This document shows positions 33,129 to 41,935 of a DNA stretch of 64,000 bases, in pieces. Both the position numbers and the translations under genes were made by a program. The stretch's first letter is position 1. Every line of letters begins with the position of its first letter. Source of the DNA: Micromonospora sediminicola. Its GTDB lineage: Bacteria; Actinomycetota; Actinomycetes; Mycobacteriales; Micromonosporaceae. Under the pieces are notes generated by a model, which was given only the letters and a program-made list of their open reading frames with translations, did not search any database and had not been told where the DNA came from. Location of the stretch: contig NZ_FLRH01000003.1 in the NCBI RefSeq assembly GCF_900089585.1, forward strand, positions 915,001 to 979,000, given 5' to 3'.

Positions 33129-34391
33129 TCAGGGGAGGGTGGCGAGGGCGGTGAGGAGGGTGTCCACCTCTTGTGCGGTGGTGCCCAGGCCGAGGCTGGC
33201 GCGCAGGGCGGTGGGGGGCAGGTCGGTGCGGCCGGAGCGCGCGGCGGCCTCGGACAGCAGGCGGCGGGTCAGCGGGTGGGCGCAGAACAGGCCGTCCCGC
33301 ACCCCGATCCGGTGCCGGGTCGCCAGGTGGGCGGCCACCTCGGCGGAGTCCCGCCCGGCGACCACGAAGCTGACGATGCCCACCCGGGGCGCCTCCGGGC
33401 CGAACGCGCGCAGCTCCACCACGTCGGGCAGGGCGGCCAGACCGGACCGCAGCCGGGCCAGCAGGGCCTGCTCCCGGGCGTGCAGCGCGCTCCGGTCGGC
33501 GGCCGCGAGCGCCTCGCAGACCGCGCCCAGCGCCACCGCGCCGAGCAGGTTCGGGGTGCCCGCCTCGTGGCGCGCCGGGCCGGTCGCCCAGCGCACCTCG
33601 TGGGTGGCCGCGCCGACGTGGCTGGTGGCCCCGCCGCCGGCCAGGTACGGCGGTGCGGCGTCCAGCCAGTCCGCCCGCCCGACCAGCACGCCCGCGCCGA
33701 ACGGGGCGTAGAGCTTGTGACCGGAGAGCGCCAGGTAGTCCACGTCCGACGCGGTCAGGTCGACCGGCGCGTGCGGGGCCAGTTGGGCGGCGTCGACCAG
33801 GATGCGGGCGCCGTGCCGGTGGGCCACCCGGGCCAGGTCGGCGACCGGCCAGCACTCGCCGGTCACGTTGCTGGCGCCGGTCACCGCGACCAGCACCGGC
33901 AGTCCGGGCCGGGCGTCACGGGCCAGCTCGCCGAGCGCCGCGGCGAGGGACCGGACCGCGCCGGCCGGGCTGTCCGGGACCGGCAGCCGCACCGAGCCGC
34001 GCGGCCAGGGGAGCAGGTTCGCGTGGTGCTCGCCGCCGAACGTGACCACCGTGGTGCCGGCGGGAAGCGCCCGGGCCAGCAGGTTCACCGCGTCGGTGGT
34101 GTTCCGGGTGAAGATCACGTGATCGTCGGGGCGGGCGCCGACGAAGTCCGCCACGCTCTGCCGCGCCCGCTCGTAGGCCAGCGTGCAGCGCCGGGACAGC
34201 GCGCCCGCGCCGCGGTGCACGCTCGCGTACCAGGGAAGCAGCTCGGCCACCGCGTCGGCCGCGGCCCGCGCGCACGGCGCGCTGGCGGCGTGGTCCAGGT
34301 TGATCTCCCCCGGTACGCCGAGCACGCCGAGCGGGTCGGGCCGGACCGGCGTGGGCAGCACAGGAGCGGGCGGTACGAGGGTGAGGGTCAT
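33129..34391 (-). CDS. Cysteine desulfurase-like class V aminotransferase under SAM-IV control
   Basis: 420 residues, fold-type I PLP enzyme of the NifS/SufS-like class V family: GEINLDHAASAPC at the start, FTRNTTDAVNLLARAL, GEHHANLLPW, ILVDAAQLAPHAPVD and the PLP lysine in ALSGHKLYAPFGAG. The C-terminal domain has RVGIVSFVVAGRDS and RDGLFCAHPLTRRLL, where the Cys could be the catalytic one. By family it removes sulfur from cysteine or a related compound. A SAM-IV riboswitch lies in its leader. The Shine-Dalgarno GGAGG (spacing 7) is buried in the hairpin CCGGAG-G-CTCCGG just before the ATG. Confidence 0.9.
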   Translation of the reverse strand: MTLTLVPPAPVLPTPVRPDPLGVLGVPGEINLDHAASAPCARAAADAVAELLPWYASVHRGAGALSRRCTLAYERARQSVADFVGARPDDHVIFTRNTTDAVNLLARALPAGTTVVTFGGEHHANLLPWPRGSVRLPVPDSPAGAVRSLAAALGELARDARPGLPVLVAVTGASNVTGECWPVADLARVAHRHGARILVDAAQLAPHAPVDLTASDVDYLALSGHKLYAPFGAGVLVGRADWLDAAPPYLAGGGATSHVGAATHEVRWATGPARHEAGTPNLLGAVALGAVCEALAAADRSALHAREQALLARLRSGLAALPDVVELRAFGPEAPRVGIVSFVVAGRDSAEVAAHLATRHRIGVRDGLFCAHPLTRRLLSEAAARSGRTDLPPTALRASLGLGTTAQEVDTLLTALATLP

Positions 34392-34439
34392 GCCGGAGCC
34401 TCCGGGTCACCGGGGGACCCCGAGGTGTCGGGACGGGGT

Positions 34440-34560
34440 CCGCGCTTGCCCAGCGCACGGATCGGCGCGGGGCCCGGTCATCACCCGGGGCACCCCACCG
34501 CGAACCTCGACGAGGGTTGCCGGCCAGCAAGCCGGGGCTTGACGCTGGCGCTCGTGACCT
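34440..34560 (-). ncRNA. SAM-IV riboswitch
   Basis: Reading the minus strand: P1 GGTCA (from 34559) pairs with TGACC (ending 34476). P2 is GCCAGC/GCTGGC with an inner AAGCC/GGCTT. The core CCGGCAACC and GGGGTGCC follow, and a distal GCGC/GCGC hairpin lies beyond P1 (34442-34456), as in SAM-IV rather than SAM-I. Between the aptamer and the gene are a GGACCCCG/CGGGGTCC stem and a Shine-Dalgarno-covering hairpin (34393-34405), a plausible translational expression platform. Confidence 0.85.
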
Positions 34561-34623
34561 GTCGGGAGCATAGCCGTCGCGATGCGGCCGGACCAGTGGG
34601 GCGCGGGTGACTACGCTGACCGC

Positions 34624-36033
34624 ATGGTCGTCACCCCGCCCGGCGGAGCGCCGCCGCCGCCGTCCGCGCCCGCCGCCCCGCCGCCCGGCGCGCCGACGCC
34701 CCGGATGCCGCTGCGCCGGCTCGGTTGGCGACGTTTCCTGGCGCTGGCCGGGGTGGTGCTGCTGATCGCGGCCGGCGCGCTGTTCATGGTCTTCACGCTG
34801 GGCGAGAGCCTGGGCGCGGAGGCGCTGCTGGTCGGCGTGATCGCGGCGATCCTGCCGGTGCCGGTGCTGGTCTCCTGCTTCCTCTGGCTCGACCGCTACG
34901 AGCCCGAGCCGCTGAAATACCTGATCTTCTGTTTCGCCTGGGGCGCCTTCGTCTCCACCGCGATCTCGCTGCTGGTCAACGAGACGGGCGCGCGGCTGTT
35001 CGAGGACCGGGGGCTGCCCACGGCGCTGACCGCCGTGCTGGTCGCGCCGTTCATCGAGGAGTTGACCAAGGCGGCCGGCCCGATCCTGCTGCTGATCTTC
35101 CGCCGGCGGGAGTTCTCCGGCGTCACCGACGGCCTGGTCTACTGCGGGCTCTCCGCGGTCGGCTTCGCCATGGTCGAGAACATCCTCTACCTGGGCGGTT
35201 ACGGCTACCGCACCGGCGTGGAGGAGTACGGCCCGGCCACCGGCGCCCAGCAGGTCATCGCGATCTTCATCGTGCGGATCCTGCTGTTCGGCTTCGCCCA
35301 CCCGCTGTTCACCTCGATGACCGGCGTCGGGCTGGGTGTGGCCGCGCGGACCGCCGACCGCCGGGTCCGGATCCTCGCCCCGCTGGCCGGCCTGCTGCTG
35401 GCCATGATGCTGCACGGCACCTGGAACCTGCTGCCCTCGCTGGCCCAGGCCACCGGGCAGCCGGTGATCGCGCTCTACGGCTACCTCGGCGTGATGGTGC
35501 CGATCTTCTTCGCCATGGTGGGGCTCGCGGTGTGGCTGCGGGCCTGGGAGGGGCGGCTCACCGAACGCACCCTGCCGGACTACGTGCGGGCGGGTTGGCT
35601 GACCCCGCCGGAGGTGGCGGCGCTGGGCAGTCTGGGCCGGCGGCACGCGGCCCGCACCTGGGCCCGCCGGGTGGCCGGCGACGGCGGCGTGAAGGCGATG
35701 CGCGGCTACCAGTTCGCCGCGACCCGGTTGGCATTGCTGCGCGACGGGATGCGCCGGGGGCTGGACCGCAAGCCCGCCGAGCGGGACCGGACGGCACGGG
35801 AGGAACGGGAGCTGCTGGACGCGATCGCCGCGTACCGGTCGTTCTTCGTCGGCCGCGACCCGCAGGCGCCGGTCGGGGTGTGGGACGGTCAGCGCTACCA
35901 CCTGCGGTTCCCGGACGGGTCGCAGCGCACGGTCGACGCGCCGGACGAGCCGGTGGTGCCGATCCCGGTGGTGCTGGCCCCGCCACCGCCGCCGGTCGGT
36001 CACGGCCCGCACCCGTGGCACCCGGGCGGCTGA
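34624..36033 (+). CDS. PrsW-family intramembrane metalloprotease
   Basis: 469 residues. After a Pro-rich cytoplasmic N-terminus come about nine TM segments that carry the PrsW/CAAX-like motifs: FIEELTKAAG (about 143-152, the EE pair), FAMVENILYLGG, GFAHPLFTSMTGVGLG and MLHGTWNLLP. The C-terminal 140 residues are soluble and include a short beta-rich end (WDGQRYHLRFPDGS). PrsW homologues cleave anti-sigma factors in Bacillus. The target here is unknown. TACGCT ends 6 nt before the ATG with no Shine-Dalgarno. Confidence 0.92.
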   Translation: MVVTPPGGAPPPPSAPAAPPPGAPTPRMPLRRLGWRRFLALAGVVLLIAAGALFMVFTLGESLGAEALLVGVIAAILPVPVLVSCFLWLDRYEPEPLKYLIFCFAWGAFVSTAISLLVNETGARLFEDRGLPTALTAVLVAPFIEELTKAAGPILLLIFRRREFSGVTDGLVYCGLSAVGFAMVENILYLGGYGYRTGVEEYGPATGAQQVIAIFIVRILLFGFAHPLFTSMTGVGLGVAARTADRRVRILAPLAGLLLAMMLHGTWNLLPSLAQATGQPVIALYGYLGVMVPIFFAMVGLAVWLRAWEGRLTERTLPDYVRAGWLTPPEVAALGSLGRRHAARTWARRVAGDGGVKAMRGYQFAATRLALLRDGMRRGLDRKPAERDRTAREERELLDAIAAYRSFFVGRDPQAPVGVWDGQRYHLRFPDGSQRTVDAPDEPVVPIPVVLAPPPPPVGHGPHPWHPGG

Positions 36034-36036
36034 CCG

Positions 36037-36204
36037 TCAGGCCACCAGCCCGGTGAGGAAGTCGCCGAGCCCCTGGGCGATGGCCATCAGTGCCACGCCG
36101 ATCCCCTTGAACAGCTGCGCCGCGCCGTCGGGCCGGAACGCCATGAAGTAGATCAGGAACGCGAGGAATCCCCAGGCGAGGATCTTCTTGATCACTACCG
36201 GCAT
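36037..36204 (-). CDS. Small membrane protein
   Basis: 55 residues: MPVVIKKILAWGFLAFLIYFMAF is a basic-start TM segment, then a second moderately hydrophobic stretch (LFKGIGVALMAIAQGLGDFLTGL). GGGAGGG lies 4 nt before the ATG, which favours this start over upstream codons. It ends 3 nt from the convergent PrsW gene stop and follows the GroES-like gene on the same strand. No family identified. Confidence 0.75.
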   Translation of the reverse strand: MPVVIKKILAWGFLAFLIYFMAFRPDGAAQLFKGIGVALMAIAQGLGDFLTGLVA

Positions 36205-36276
36205 GGTCCCTCCCCAGGGCGCTGAGGTGCCTGGGCTTCCCGCCGGGCCGCGCCGCAAACAGCGCCCGGGGGCGGG

Positions 36277-36624
36277 CTACAGGTAGAGGCCGGTGGACCC
36301 GGCGGCGGTGGTCTCCACCCGCTCGGCCGCCACGGCGTGCACGTCCCGCTCGCGCAGCAGCACGTACGCCCGCCCGTGCAGCTCGACCTCGGAGCGGTCG
36401 TCGGGGTCGAACAGGACCCGGTCGCCGGAGACGATCGCGCGTACGTTCGGCCCCACGCCGACCGCGGTGGCCCAGGCCAGCCGCTTGCCGACCGCCGCGG
36501 TCGCCGGGATCACGATGCCGGCGGTGGAGCGGCGTTCCCCCTCGGCGCCCTCGGTACGCACGAGCACGCGGTCGTGCAGCAGGCGGATGGGCAGCCCGGC
36601 GTCGAGACTCTGGTCGGCGGTCAC
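36277..36624 (-). CDS. GroES-like co-chaperonin paralogue
   Basis: 115 residues aligning over their length with GroES: PIRLLHDRVLVR at the start, a mobile-loop region ending STAGIVIPATA, then GVGPNVRAIVSGDRVLFDPDDRSEVELHGRAYVLLRERDVHAV. The loop keeps the GIVIP signature needed to dock on GroEL, but the N-terminal extension and the C-terminal ETTAAGSTGLYL tail are unusual. It lies 13 kb from the stand-alone groEL and has no CIRCE. The GTG start is preceded by TAGCGT with a 6-nt gap, so it is probably leaderless. It may be a dedicated partner of one GroEL or a divergent paralogue. Confidence 0.85.
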   Translation of the reverse strand: MTADQSLDAGLPIRLLHDRVLVRTEGAEGERRSTAGIVIPATAAVGKRLAWATAVGVGPNVRAIVSGDRVLFDPDDRSEVELHGRAYVLLRERDVHAVAAERVETTAAGSTGLYL

Positions 36625-36778
36625 GCGAAGACGCTACCGCGTGCCCCGCTGTCGATCCCGGCGTGGTTGGCCCGTGCCGTGGCGGGGCAATGTGTGGCGG
36701 AGCCGCCCTAGGGTGGGGCGGTCGGACGTATCCTGTCCCCCCTGTGACGTGGGTGGGCCAACTTTGCCGGAGGTGCGC

Positions 36779-38077
36779 TTGAGCCGCTTCGAGCGGATGC
36801 GCGGACGGCTCCGCCGCGCGTACGAGTCGGGCCGGGAGTCCGTCCGGTCCGGCCGGGAGGAGCCGGACGCGGCACCGCCCGGCGCGGGCGTGGCCTCGCC
36901 CGTCTCGCCGGGTCCGGTGGCGGCGCCGTCGGCGACCGTGGTGGGCGCGGAGCCGCCGGCCGCGATGCACAACTCGACCGTCAGCCGCGACGACACGGAG
37001 GTGCCGCACGCGCTGCGGATCGCCGCCGCGTGGTGCTGGCGCCTGATCGTGATCGGCATCGTGACCTGGGCGCTGCTCAAGATCGTCGGCACGATCAGCA
37101 TCGTGATCATCCCGCTGACCGTCGCCCTTCTCCTCTCGGCGCTGCTCGCGCCGGCGGTCGGCTGGCTGCTCAAGGCCCGACTTCCCCGCTCGCTGGCGAC
37201 CGGCGTGGTGCTGGTCGGCGGCCTGGCCGCGGTGATCGGCACGCTGACGCTGGTGGTCAACGAGTTCATCCAGGGCGTGCCGGAGCTGAGCGAGAAGTCC
37301 TCCCAGGGCGTCCGGCAGATCCAGGACTGGTTCAAGACCGGCCCGCTGCACCTGTCCGACAGCCAGCTCAACCGCTACATCGACGAGGCGCAGAGCTGGA
37401 TCAACGGCAACACGGAGCGGTTCACCAGCGGCGCGCTCAGCACCGCCGCCACGCTGGCCGAGGTGCTCACCGGCACCGTCCTGGTGCTGTTCGCGACGTT
37501 CTTCTTCCTCCGCGACGGCAACAACATCTGGCGGTTCCTGGTGCGGCTGCTGCCGGTCGCCGCGCGCTGGAAGGTCGACGACGCCGGGCGCGCGTCCTGG
37601 GCGACGCTCGGCGCGTACGTCCGGGCCACCGTCCTGGTCGCGTTCATCGACGCCGTCGGCATCGGCATCTTCCTGGTCGTCTTCGACATCCCGTTCGCGT
37701 TCCCGCTCGCCGCGCTGGTGTTCCTGGGCGCGTTCATCCCGATCGTCGGCGCCTTCCTGTCCGGCGTGGTCGCCGTGCTGGTGGCGCTGGTCGACAGCGG
37801 TCCGGTGACCGCCCTGATCATCCTGGGCGTGGTCATCGGCGTGCAGCAGGTCGAGGGGCACGTGCTCCAGCCGCTGATCATGGGTCGGGCGGTGGCCATC
37901 CACCCGCTCGCCGTGATCATCGGCATCGCCGCCGGCGTGGTGCTGGCCGGCATCGCCGGCGCGCTGGTCGCGGTGCCGCTGATCGCCGTGCTCAACACCG
38001 CGGTCCGGCGGCTCGCCGCGCGTACCGTGCCGGACACCCCGCCGGACGCCGTGGTGGTCGCCTCCCAGGCGCCCTGA
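36779..38077 (+). CDS. AI-2E family transporter
   Basis: 432 residues. An N-terminal disordered cytoplasmic region of about 75 residues precedes about eight TM segments of the AI-2E/UPF0118 (TqsA/PerM) family: IVIIPLTVALLLSALLAPAVGWLLK, FFFLRDGNNIWRFLVRLLP, FLGAFIPIVGAFLSGVVAVLVALV and GHVLQPLIMGRAVAIHPLAVIIGIAAG. The family includes exporters of autoinducer-2 and Na+/H+ antiporters, so the substrate is open. The TTG at 36779 has GGAGG 5 nt upstream. The ATG at 36797 is the alternative. Confidence 0.9.
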   Translation: MSRFERMRGRLRRAYESGRESVRSGREEPDAAPPGAGVASPVSPGPVAAPSATVVGAEPPAAMHNSTVSRDDTEVPHALRIAAAWCWRLIVIGIVTWALLKIVGTISIVIIPLTVALLLSALLAPAVGWLLKARLPRSLATGVVLVGGLAAVIGTLTLVVNEFIQGVPELSEKSSQGVRQIQDWFKTGPLHLSDSQLNRYIDEAQSWINGNTERFTSGALSTAATLAEVLTGTVLVLFATFFFLRDGNNIWRFLVRLLPVAARWKVDDAGRASWATLGAYVRATVLVAFIDAVGIGIFLVVFDIPFAFPLAALVFLGAFIPIVGAFLSGVVAVLVALVDSGPVTALIILGVVIGVQQVEGHVLQPLIMGRAVAIHPLAVIIGIAAGVVLAGIAGALVAVPLIAVLNTAVRRLAARTVPDTPPDAVVVASQAP

Positions 38078-38093
38078 CCCGGCCCGACCCGTC

Positions 38094-38131
38094 GACGCCC
38101 GCGTCACCCCACCCGGGGAGGCGCGGGCGTC
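38094..38131. terminator. Bidirectional hairpin between convergent genes
   Basis: GACGCCCGCG (38094-38103) and CGCGGGCGTC (38122-38131) form a perfect 10-bp stem between the AI-2E gene and dinG. The right arm overlaps the dinG stop codon. No U-run follows. Confidence 0.6.
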
Positions 38132-40268
38132 AGCTCTTGGCGAGCCGTTCCAACGCGCCCCGGGCCACCTCGGGCCGGGTGGTGTACCAGAACGGCGGCA
38201 ACGACCGGCGCAGGAACGGGCCGTAGCCGCGCGCCGTCTCCAGCCGCGAGTCGAGCACCGCCACCACGCCCCGGTCACCGGTGGCCCGGATCAGCCGGCC
38301 GACGCCCTGCGCCAGCCGGACCGCGGCGATCGGCACGCTCACCGCCGCGAACCCGGAGCCGCCGCCCGCGTCCACCGCCGCCGCGCGGGCCGCGGCGAGC
38401 GGCTCGTCGGGGCGGGGAAAGGGCAGCCGGTCGATCACCACGAGCTGGCAGGCGTCGCCCGGCACGTCCACCCCCTGCCAGAGCGACATCACCCCGAACA
38501 GGCAGCTCTCCCGTTCCTGGCGGAACCGGCGGACCAGCAGCGGCAGCGCCTCCTCGCCCTGGAGCAGCACGGGCAGGTCGGTCCGCGCCCGGACCAGCTC
38601 CGCCGCCTGCTGGGCGGCCCGTCGCGACGAGAAGAGCCCGAGGGTACGCCCACCGAGCGCCCCGACCAGCGCCAGCAACTCCTCGCCGGCGGCCGTGGGC
38701 AGGCCGGACACGCTGGGGCGGGGCAGGTGCGCGGCGACGTAGAGGATGCCCTGCCGGGCGTAGTCGAACGGCGAGCCCACGTCGAGCGACCGCCAGCCGG
38801 GCCCTTCCGTGGCCGGGACCGTGCCGATCGCCGCCCGGCTGCCCTCGGTGCTGGCCACCGGGGCCGGCCCGGCGGTGCGACCCGCGGCGGCCGCGGTGGC
38901 CAGCGCGGCGGCGGCCGGCGACGGCGGGGTGGGCGGCGGGGCCTCCAGCCCGAGCGCCCGGGCCACCGTGTCGAAGCGACCGCCCAGGGCGAGCGTGGCC
39001 GAGGTGGCGACCACGGTGCGCTCGTCGTAGAGGTGGGTGGCGAGGGTGCCGGCCACCGACAGCGGCGCCACCACCAGCGCCCGGCGGCTGCCGTTCTCCG
39101 GCTTCTCCACCCAGGCCACGTCGTGGTCGGCCTCCTCCAGCAGCCGCTGGGCGGTGGTGGACAGCTCGTCCAGCACCGCCTTCGCCTGCTGCTTGCGGAC
39201 CGGGTCGGGGTCGTCGGCCTTCACGTCGCCGATCGACTCCAGCGCGGCCCGGGTCGCCGCGTCGAGCAGCGTGCACGCCTCCCGCAGCGCGGGCGGCAGG
39301 CCGGCGGTGAGCCGACCGGCCGGCGCCTCGGCCAGCCCCACCGTCAGCGCGTCGCCGGCCTCGGTGAGCCGGTCGGCCAGGTCGGGCCGGAGCAGCGGCC
39401 GGGCCCGCCGGGTGGAACGGTCGATCAGCTCGGGCACCAGCTCGGCCTGGGCGGCCGAGGAGACGCGGTCGGCCAGTTCGTGCGCCTCGTCCACCACGAG
39501 CAGCTTGTGCGGCGGCACGATGTGCCGCCCGGCGAGCATGTCGACCGCGAGCAGGCTGTGGTTGGTCACCACGATGTCGGCCTCCCGGGCGCGGGCCCGG
39601 GACGCCTCCGCGAAGCACTCCTGCCCGAACGGGCAGCGGCTGGCCCCGACGCATTCCCGGGCCGGCATGGAGACGCTGCGCCACACCTGGTCGTCGACGC
39701 CCGGGTCCAGCTCGTCGCGGTCGCCGGTGGCGGTCTTCTCGGCCCAGTCGCGCAGCCGCTGCACCTGCTTGCCCAGTCGGCCGGCCTCACCCAGCCACTT
39801 CGTGCCGCCGGGACGGGGCGCGTCGAAGAGCGCGTCGTCCGGCTCGTCCTCCACCGAGCTGTCCAGCCGGGCCAGGCACAGGTAGTGGTGGCGGCCCTTG
39901 AGCACGGCGAAGGTGGGGCGGCGGCCGAGCACCGGCTCGACCGCGTCGGCCAGCCGGGGCAGGTCGTGGTCGACGAGCTGGGACTGCAACGCCAGGGTCG
40001 CGGTGGAGACCACCACCGGACCGTCCACGGTCAGGGACGGGGCGAGGTAGGCCAGCGACTTGCCGGTGCCGGTGCCGGCCTGTACCAGCAGGTGCTCGCC
40101 GGAGGCGATGCTCCGCTCGATCGCCTCGGCCATCTGCTGCTGGCCCGGCCGGGCCGCGCCGCCCGGCACCGCGCCCACCGCGGCGGCCAGCAGCGCCCCG
40201 CCGTCGGCGCGGCCGGCCCGGCGTTTCTTCGGGACAGCGGGGCCGGTGGCGGTGCGGGACGGGCTCAC
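38130..40268 (-). CDS. dinG: DinG-family ATP-dependent DNA helicase
   Basis: 712 residues, XPD/DinG superfamily 2 helicase. Motif I is VQAGTGTGKSLAYLAP and motif II is VVDEAHEL. A Fe-S cluster region has four Cys (YLCLAR, ECVGASRCPFGQECF). C-terminal motifs are SLWQGVDVPGD and AQGVGRLIR. It unwinds 5'-overhang or R-loop structures in DNA repair. An Ala/Pro-rich insertion (about 440-490) separates the two helicase lobes and looks lineage-specific. TACGGT ends 6 nt before the GTG start. Confidence 0.93.
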   Translation of the reverse strand: MSPSRTATGPAVPKKRRAGRADGGALLAAAVGAVPGGAARPGQQQMAEAIERSIASGEHLLVQAGTGTGKSLAYLAPSLTVDGPVVVSTATLALQSQLVDHDLPRLADAVEPVLGRRPTFAVLKGRHHYLCLARLDSSVEDEPDDALFDAPRPGGTKWLGEAGRLGKQVQRLRDWAEKTATGDRDELDPGVDDQVWRSVSMPARECVGASRCPFGQECFAEASRARAREADIVVTNHSLLAVDMLAGRHIVPPHKLLVVDEAHELADRVSSAAQAELVPELIDRSTRRARPLLRPDLADRLTEAGDALTVGLAEAPAGRLTAGLPPALREACTLLDAATRAALESIGDVKADDPDPVRKQQAKAVLDELSTTAQRLLEEADHDVAWVEKPENGSRRALVVAPLSVAGTLATHLYDERTVVATSATLALGGRFDTVARALGLEAPPPTPPSPAAAALATAAAAGRTAGPAPVASTEGSRAAIGTVPATEGPGWRSLDVGSPFDYARQGILYVAAHLPRPSVSGLPTAAGEELLALVGALGGRTLGLFSSRRAAQQAAELVRARTDLPVLLQGEEALPLLVRRFRQERESCLFGVMSLWQGVDVPGDACQLVVIDRLPFPRPDEPLAAARAAAVDAGGGSGFAAVSVPIAAVRLAQGVGRLIRATGDRGVVAVLDSRLETARGYGPFLRRSLPPFWYTTRPEVARGALERLAKS

Positions 40269-40393
40269 CGTGCGACCGTACCCGCCGGCACCGACGGGGG
40301 TCCCGCCGCTCCGGCCGCGTGGCGCGGACCCTGCGTCGCGTCCGGTTACCTCCCGATCGCGAGGCGTGGCCGGAATCGGTTAGGGTGCCAGGC

Positions 40394-40900
40394 ATGCCGA
40401 GCGACGTGGTCCGCGTGATCTACCGCAAGTACGACGGCAGCGCGCACCGCGACTACCCGGCCCGCCGGCTCGCCGAGGACGACCTCGGCGTCTGGCTCGG
40501 CGTGCCGGCCGGCACCGAGTCCGTCTACCACGGCCGCCCCTCGGTCGAGCAGATCCCGTTCGTCCTGCTGGTGCCCCGGCACGGCTGGTGGACCGGGATG
40601 TTCAACCCGCCGCCGCGCACCAGCGAGGTCTACTGCGACATCGCCACCCCGGCCCGCTGGGAGGGTGAGGAGACGGTCCACCTGGTCGACCTCGACCTGG
40701 ACGTGGTGCGTCGCCGGGAGACCGGCGTCGTCGAGCTGCGCGACGAGGACGAGTTCGCCGAGCACCGGGCCCGGTGGGGTTACCCGGACGACCTGGTCGC
40801 CGAGGCCGAGGCGGCGGCCCGCTGGCTGCTGGGCGCGCTCGGCGACGGCAGCGAGCCGTTCGCCACCTCGTACCGCAAGTGGTTGGCCCTGGTGGTCTGA
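40394..40900 (+). CDS. DUF402 domain protein
   Basis: 168 residues, DUF402/FomD-like: VVRVIYRKYDGSAHRDYPA, GWWTGMFNPPPRTSEVYCDIATPARWEG and VDLDLDVVRRRETGVVELRDEDEFAEHRARWGYP. The conserved acidic residues and Tyr-Cys-Asp strand match this nucleoside-diphosphatase-like fold. Some members hydrolyse nucleoside diphosphates, but the substrate here is unknown. TAGGGT (40381-40386) lies 7 nt before the ATG with no Shine-Dalgarno. It is divergent from dinG (125 nt apart), which also looks leaderless. Confidence 0.88.
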   Translation: MPSDVVRVIYRKYDGSAHRDYPARRLAEDDLGVWLGVPAGTESVYHGRPSVEQIPFVLLVPRHGWWTGMFNPPPRTSEVYCDIATPARWEGEETVHLVDLDLDVVRRRETGVVELRDEDEFAEHRARWGYPDDLVAEAEAAARWLLGALGDGSEPFATSYRKWLALVV

Positions 40901-40907
40901 ACCGCGG

Positions 40908-41861
40908 TCACCAGCGCGGCGGCCAGGCGGCGTCCGGCCCGAGCGGCGGCAGGTCGGCCACCTTGTCCGGGTTGAGCTGGTTGAACACGCCGGTGACCCG
41001 CCCGTCGTGCACCGCGAACGAGGTGACCATCCGGATCGTCCGCCCGTCCCGGTGGAGGAACTCCGACTGCCACCCCAGCGTGCCGTCCACCAGCACCGGC
41101 CGGCCGCGCAGGGCGCCCCGCCCCCGGGCCTGGCCGTACAGGCCGAGGAGCAGGCGGCCGACCGCGTCGGTGCCGACCACCGGCCGGCGCCCCGCCGGGA
41201 AGTGCCCGCCGGAGTCGCCGATCGACATGACGTCCGGGGCCAGCACCCGGACCAGTTGGTCCAGCTCGCCGGACTCCACCGCGGCGGCGAAGGCGGTGAG
41301 CACGCGGCGCTGCTCGGCGAGGTCGGCGCTGTGCCGTGGCGCGTCCGGCCCGTGCACCGCCCGACGCCCCCGGGACGCGAGCTGCCGCGCCGCCTCCGGC
41401 GTCACGGCGAGCACGTCGGCCACGTCGCCGAACGGCACCGCGAAGACGTCGTGCAGCACGAACGCCACCCGCTGCTCCGGCGTCAGCCGCTCCAGCACCA
41501 CCAGCAGCGCGGTGCCGAGCTGGTCGGCCCGGACCGCGCGTTCGGCCGGGTCGGGGGCGAACCCGTCCGCCGCAGGGAGGCCGCGCACCACCGGCTCGGG
41601 CAGCCACTGACCCGGGTACGCCTCGCGGCGCACGCGGGCGGAGCGGAGCACGTCCAGGCAGATCCGGGAACAGGTGGTGGTCAACCAGCCGCGCACGTCG
41701 CGGACGCGGGCCCGTTCGGCCGGGTCGGCGAGCGCGCCCGAGAAGCGCAGCCAGGTCTCCTGCACGGCGTCCTCGGCCTCGCTGCGGCTGCCCAGCATCC
41801 GCTGCGCGACCGCCAGGAGGTGCCCCCGTTCCGCCTCGAACTCCCCCGCAAGCTCGTCCAC
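40908..41861 (-). CDS. ECF41-type RNA polymerase sigma factor (SigJ-like)
   Basis: 317 residues. Sigma-2 (FEAERGHLLAVAQRMLGSRSEAEDAVQETWLRF, DVRGWLTTTCSRICLDVLRSAR) and sigma-4 (RLTPEQRVAFVLHDVFAVPFGDVADVLAVTPEAARQLASRGRR) are followed by a SnoaL-like C-terminal domain of about 110 residues. The ECF41 hallmarks WLPEP, a GDSGGHFP version of DGGGK, and NPDKV are visible. In this group the C-terminal domain regulates activity instead of an anti-sigma factor. The GTG at 41861 is chosen. The frame stays open further upstream through a low-complexity repeat. No COE or DoxX partner gene is adjacent. Confidence 0.9.
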   Translation of the reverse strand: MDELAGEFEAERGHLLAVAQRMLGSRSEAEDAVQETWLRFSGALADPAERARVRDVRGWLTTTCSRICLDVLRSARVRREAYPGQWLPEPVVRGLPAADGFAPDPAERAVRADQLGTALLVVLERLTPEQRVAFVLHDVFAVPFGDVADVLAVTPEAARQLASRGRRAVHGPDAPRHSADLAEQRRVLTAFAAAVESGELDQLVRVLAPDVMSIGDSGGHFPAGRRPVVGTDAVGRLLLGLYGQARGRGALRGRPVLVDGTLGWQSEFLHRDGRTIRMVTSFAVHDGRVTGVFNQLNPDKVADLPPLGPDAAWPPRW

Positions 41862-41888
41862 CCACCCATTCTCCCGCTCGCCCACCCG

Positions 41889-41935
<47 letters not shown>

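Noticed and set aside
35558..38278. 906-codon minus-strand frame across PrsW, GroES-like and AI-2E genes
   Set aside because: Crosses three well-supported genes on both strands and contains no domain of its own.
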